In this document: positions 63,130-64,000 of the stretch, in pieces | How the letters are laid out: each line of letters begins with the position of its first letter | How positions within the stretch are numbered: the first letter of the stretch is position 1 | Origin: Pachypanchax playfairii | Taxonomy: Eukaryota; Chordata; Actinopteri; Cyprinodontiformes; Aplocheilidae | Length of the DNA stretch: 64,000 nt | Assembly (NCBI GenBank): GCA_006937955.1 | Contig: SSNP01000035.1 | Coordinates: 3,206,301 to 3,270,300 of the forward strand | Reading direction: 5' to 3' | Translations under genes and position numbers: made by a program | The notes under the pieces: model-generated | Told to the model about the DNA's origin: nothing | The model's input: only the letters and a program-made list of their open reading frames with translations | Databases searched by the model: none

Positions 63130-64000
63130 TGTGTTTGAAATGCCAGATGCTGCCATCCACCTGCTCCAAGGCTGTCAACCCTTCAGCAACTTCTGGGCAA
63201 AGGAAAAGCCTTTTCTACAATGAAGGTTTATCTGGCAGCAATGTCTGGTCCCATGTTTGATTTGGTGACATGCCAGAGGAGTAAAACCCCATTGTCTGTC
63301 ATTATGTGAAAAGTACTCACAGACTGTGACCAGTGTCCTAACAGGTTTCCCTGTCGTTGGACCTCCCAACTGTTCTGATGCATTGCAAGGATGTCCTTTG
63401 AGTCATCATTTGTGCCCTCTGGACTTTTTTCACTGTCCAGTGAGAAAAGTCATTGAATTTGTTGTTATGGCCTATTTGAGTATGGGTCTTGAGACACACT
63501 ATGGTGTCAATGCTCATTCAACAAGGGGCCTAACAGCATCCTGGACCCTGTTGAAGGGTATTTCTCATGAGGACTTTTGCTCTGCTGCAAGCTGATCTTC
63601 ACGGAACATCTTTGCAGCATTTTTTAGCTTCAGTGTAACTGCAGTTGTGAGCGCTTCTGCCTCTGGCGCACCATCTTCTGAGGAGTGAAATGCAGTCAGC
63701 TTTAGTTGTATCTTATGGGACACTACAGGATTCTGTCTATCCCTATAGTGGGATTCTGACAACTTGAGGGTAGGCCTCTAACTCGGGTTCTAATACGATG
63801 AGTAACGTATCTCACCAGTTCACTCTCCTTGTGTGAAGTGAGGACAAGACGTTTCTATTAGAATAGCTTAATGACTCAGGTCCTGCCTTATATGTATGCT
63901 GGAGACGTCCCTCCTATAGACACCAGCGTCACAGCTGCCAGCCAATCAGGGTAAGAATAATAGCTTATGAAAGCAGAGGAACGTATTGTATGCTGAGATA
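63130..64000 (+). mobile_element. Decayed DIRS-type retrotransposon with tyrosine recombinase remnant
   Basis: The open frame at 63326-63595 encodes GVNAHSTRGLTASW followed by TLLKGISHEDFCSAAS. This is the region with the HxxR motif (HSTR, 63515-63526) of the tyrosine recombinase in fish DIRS-like elements. The frame then hits TGA where the family has AAGW, and the following 'FARFY' region with the catalytic Tyr is read as FAAFF. More weak frame fragments lie upstream from about 63130. The rest, to the window end, resembles element 3' sequence, so the element continues beyond 64000. Gypsy-type assignment is less likely because no DDE integrase is seen. Confidence 0.6.

Overview
The window looks like a teleost (probably percomorph-type) fish nuclear chromosome. 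It has spliced vertebrate genes with GT/AG introns and long AT-rich introns. It also carries a typical fish repeat fauna: Tc1-like elements, LINE tails, tRNA-derived SINEs, a DIRS-type remnant and MITEs. Five protein-coding genes occur in the order and alternating orientation lipc(+), adam10(-), mindy2(+), sltm(-), rnf111(+). From established knowledge this matches the human 15q21-q22 neighbourhood LIPC-ADAM10-MINDY2-SLTM-RNF111, so the locus is an ordinary, deeply conserved syntenic block.

Layout. 1-4223: hepatic lipase, whose first exon lies before the window. 4224-6793: convergent 3' ends of lipc and adam10. 6794-23246: the whole ADAM10 coding sequence in 16 exons (752 codons plus stop). 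23247-24653: a 1.4 kb divergent adam10/mindy2 promoter interval holding a small polyadenylated retrocopy. 24654-35268: the whole MINDY2 coding sequence in 9 exons (652 codons). 35269-40368: convergent 3' ends of mindy2 and sltm. 40369-50090: the whole SLTM coding sequence in 20 exons (949 codons). 50091 to about 52200: a divergent sltm/rnf111 interval with a LINE scrap. 54976-59733: the first two coding exons of RNF111 (Arkadia); the rest lies beyond the window. The last 4 kb is rnf111 intron with a SINE and a decayed DIRS-type retrotransposon running off the end.

All exon boundaries were read by eye from splice signals and from reading phase, which closes exactly in adam10, mindy2 and sltm. 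Protein identity rests on remembered family motifs, not on a search. The genes are not an operon or a pathway. They encode a secreted lipase, a membrane sheddase, a K48-chain deubiquitinase, an RNA/scaffold-binding transcription modulator and a SUMO-targeted ubiquitin ligase. I see no new multigene system. The unusual material is in transposon, retrocopy, splice-site and assembly details.
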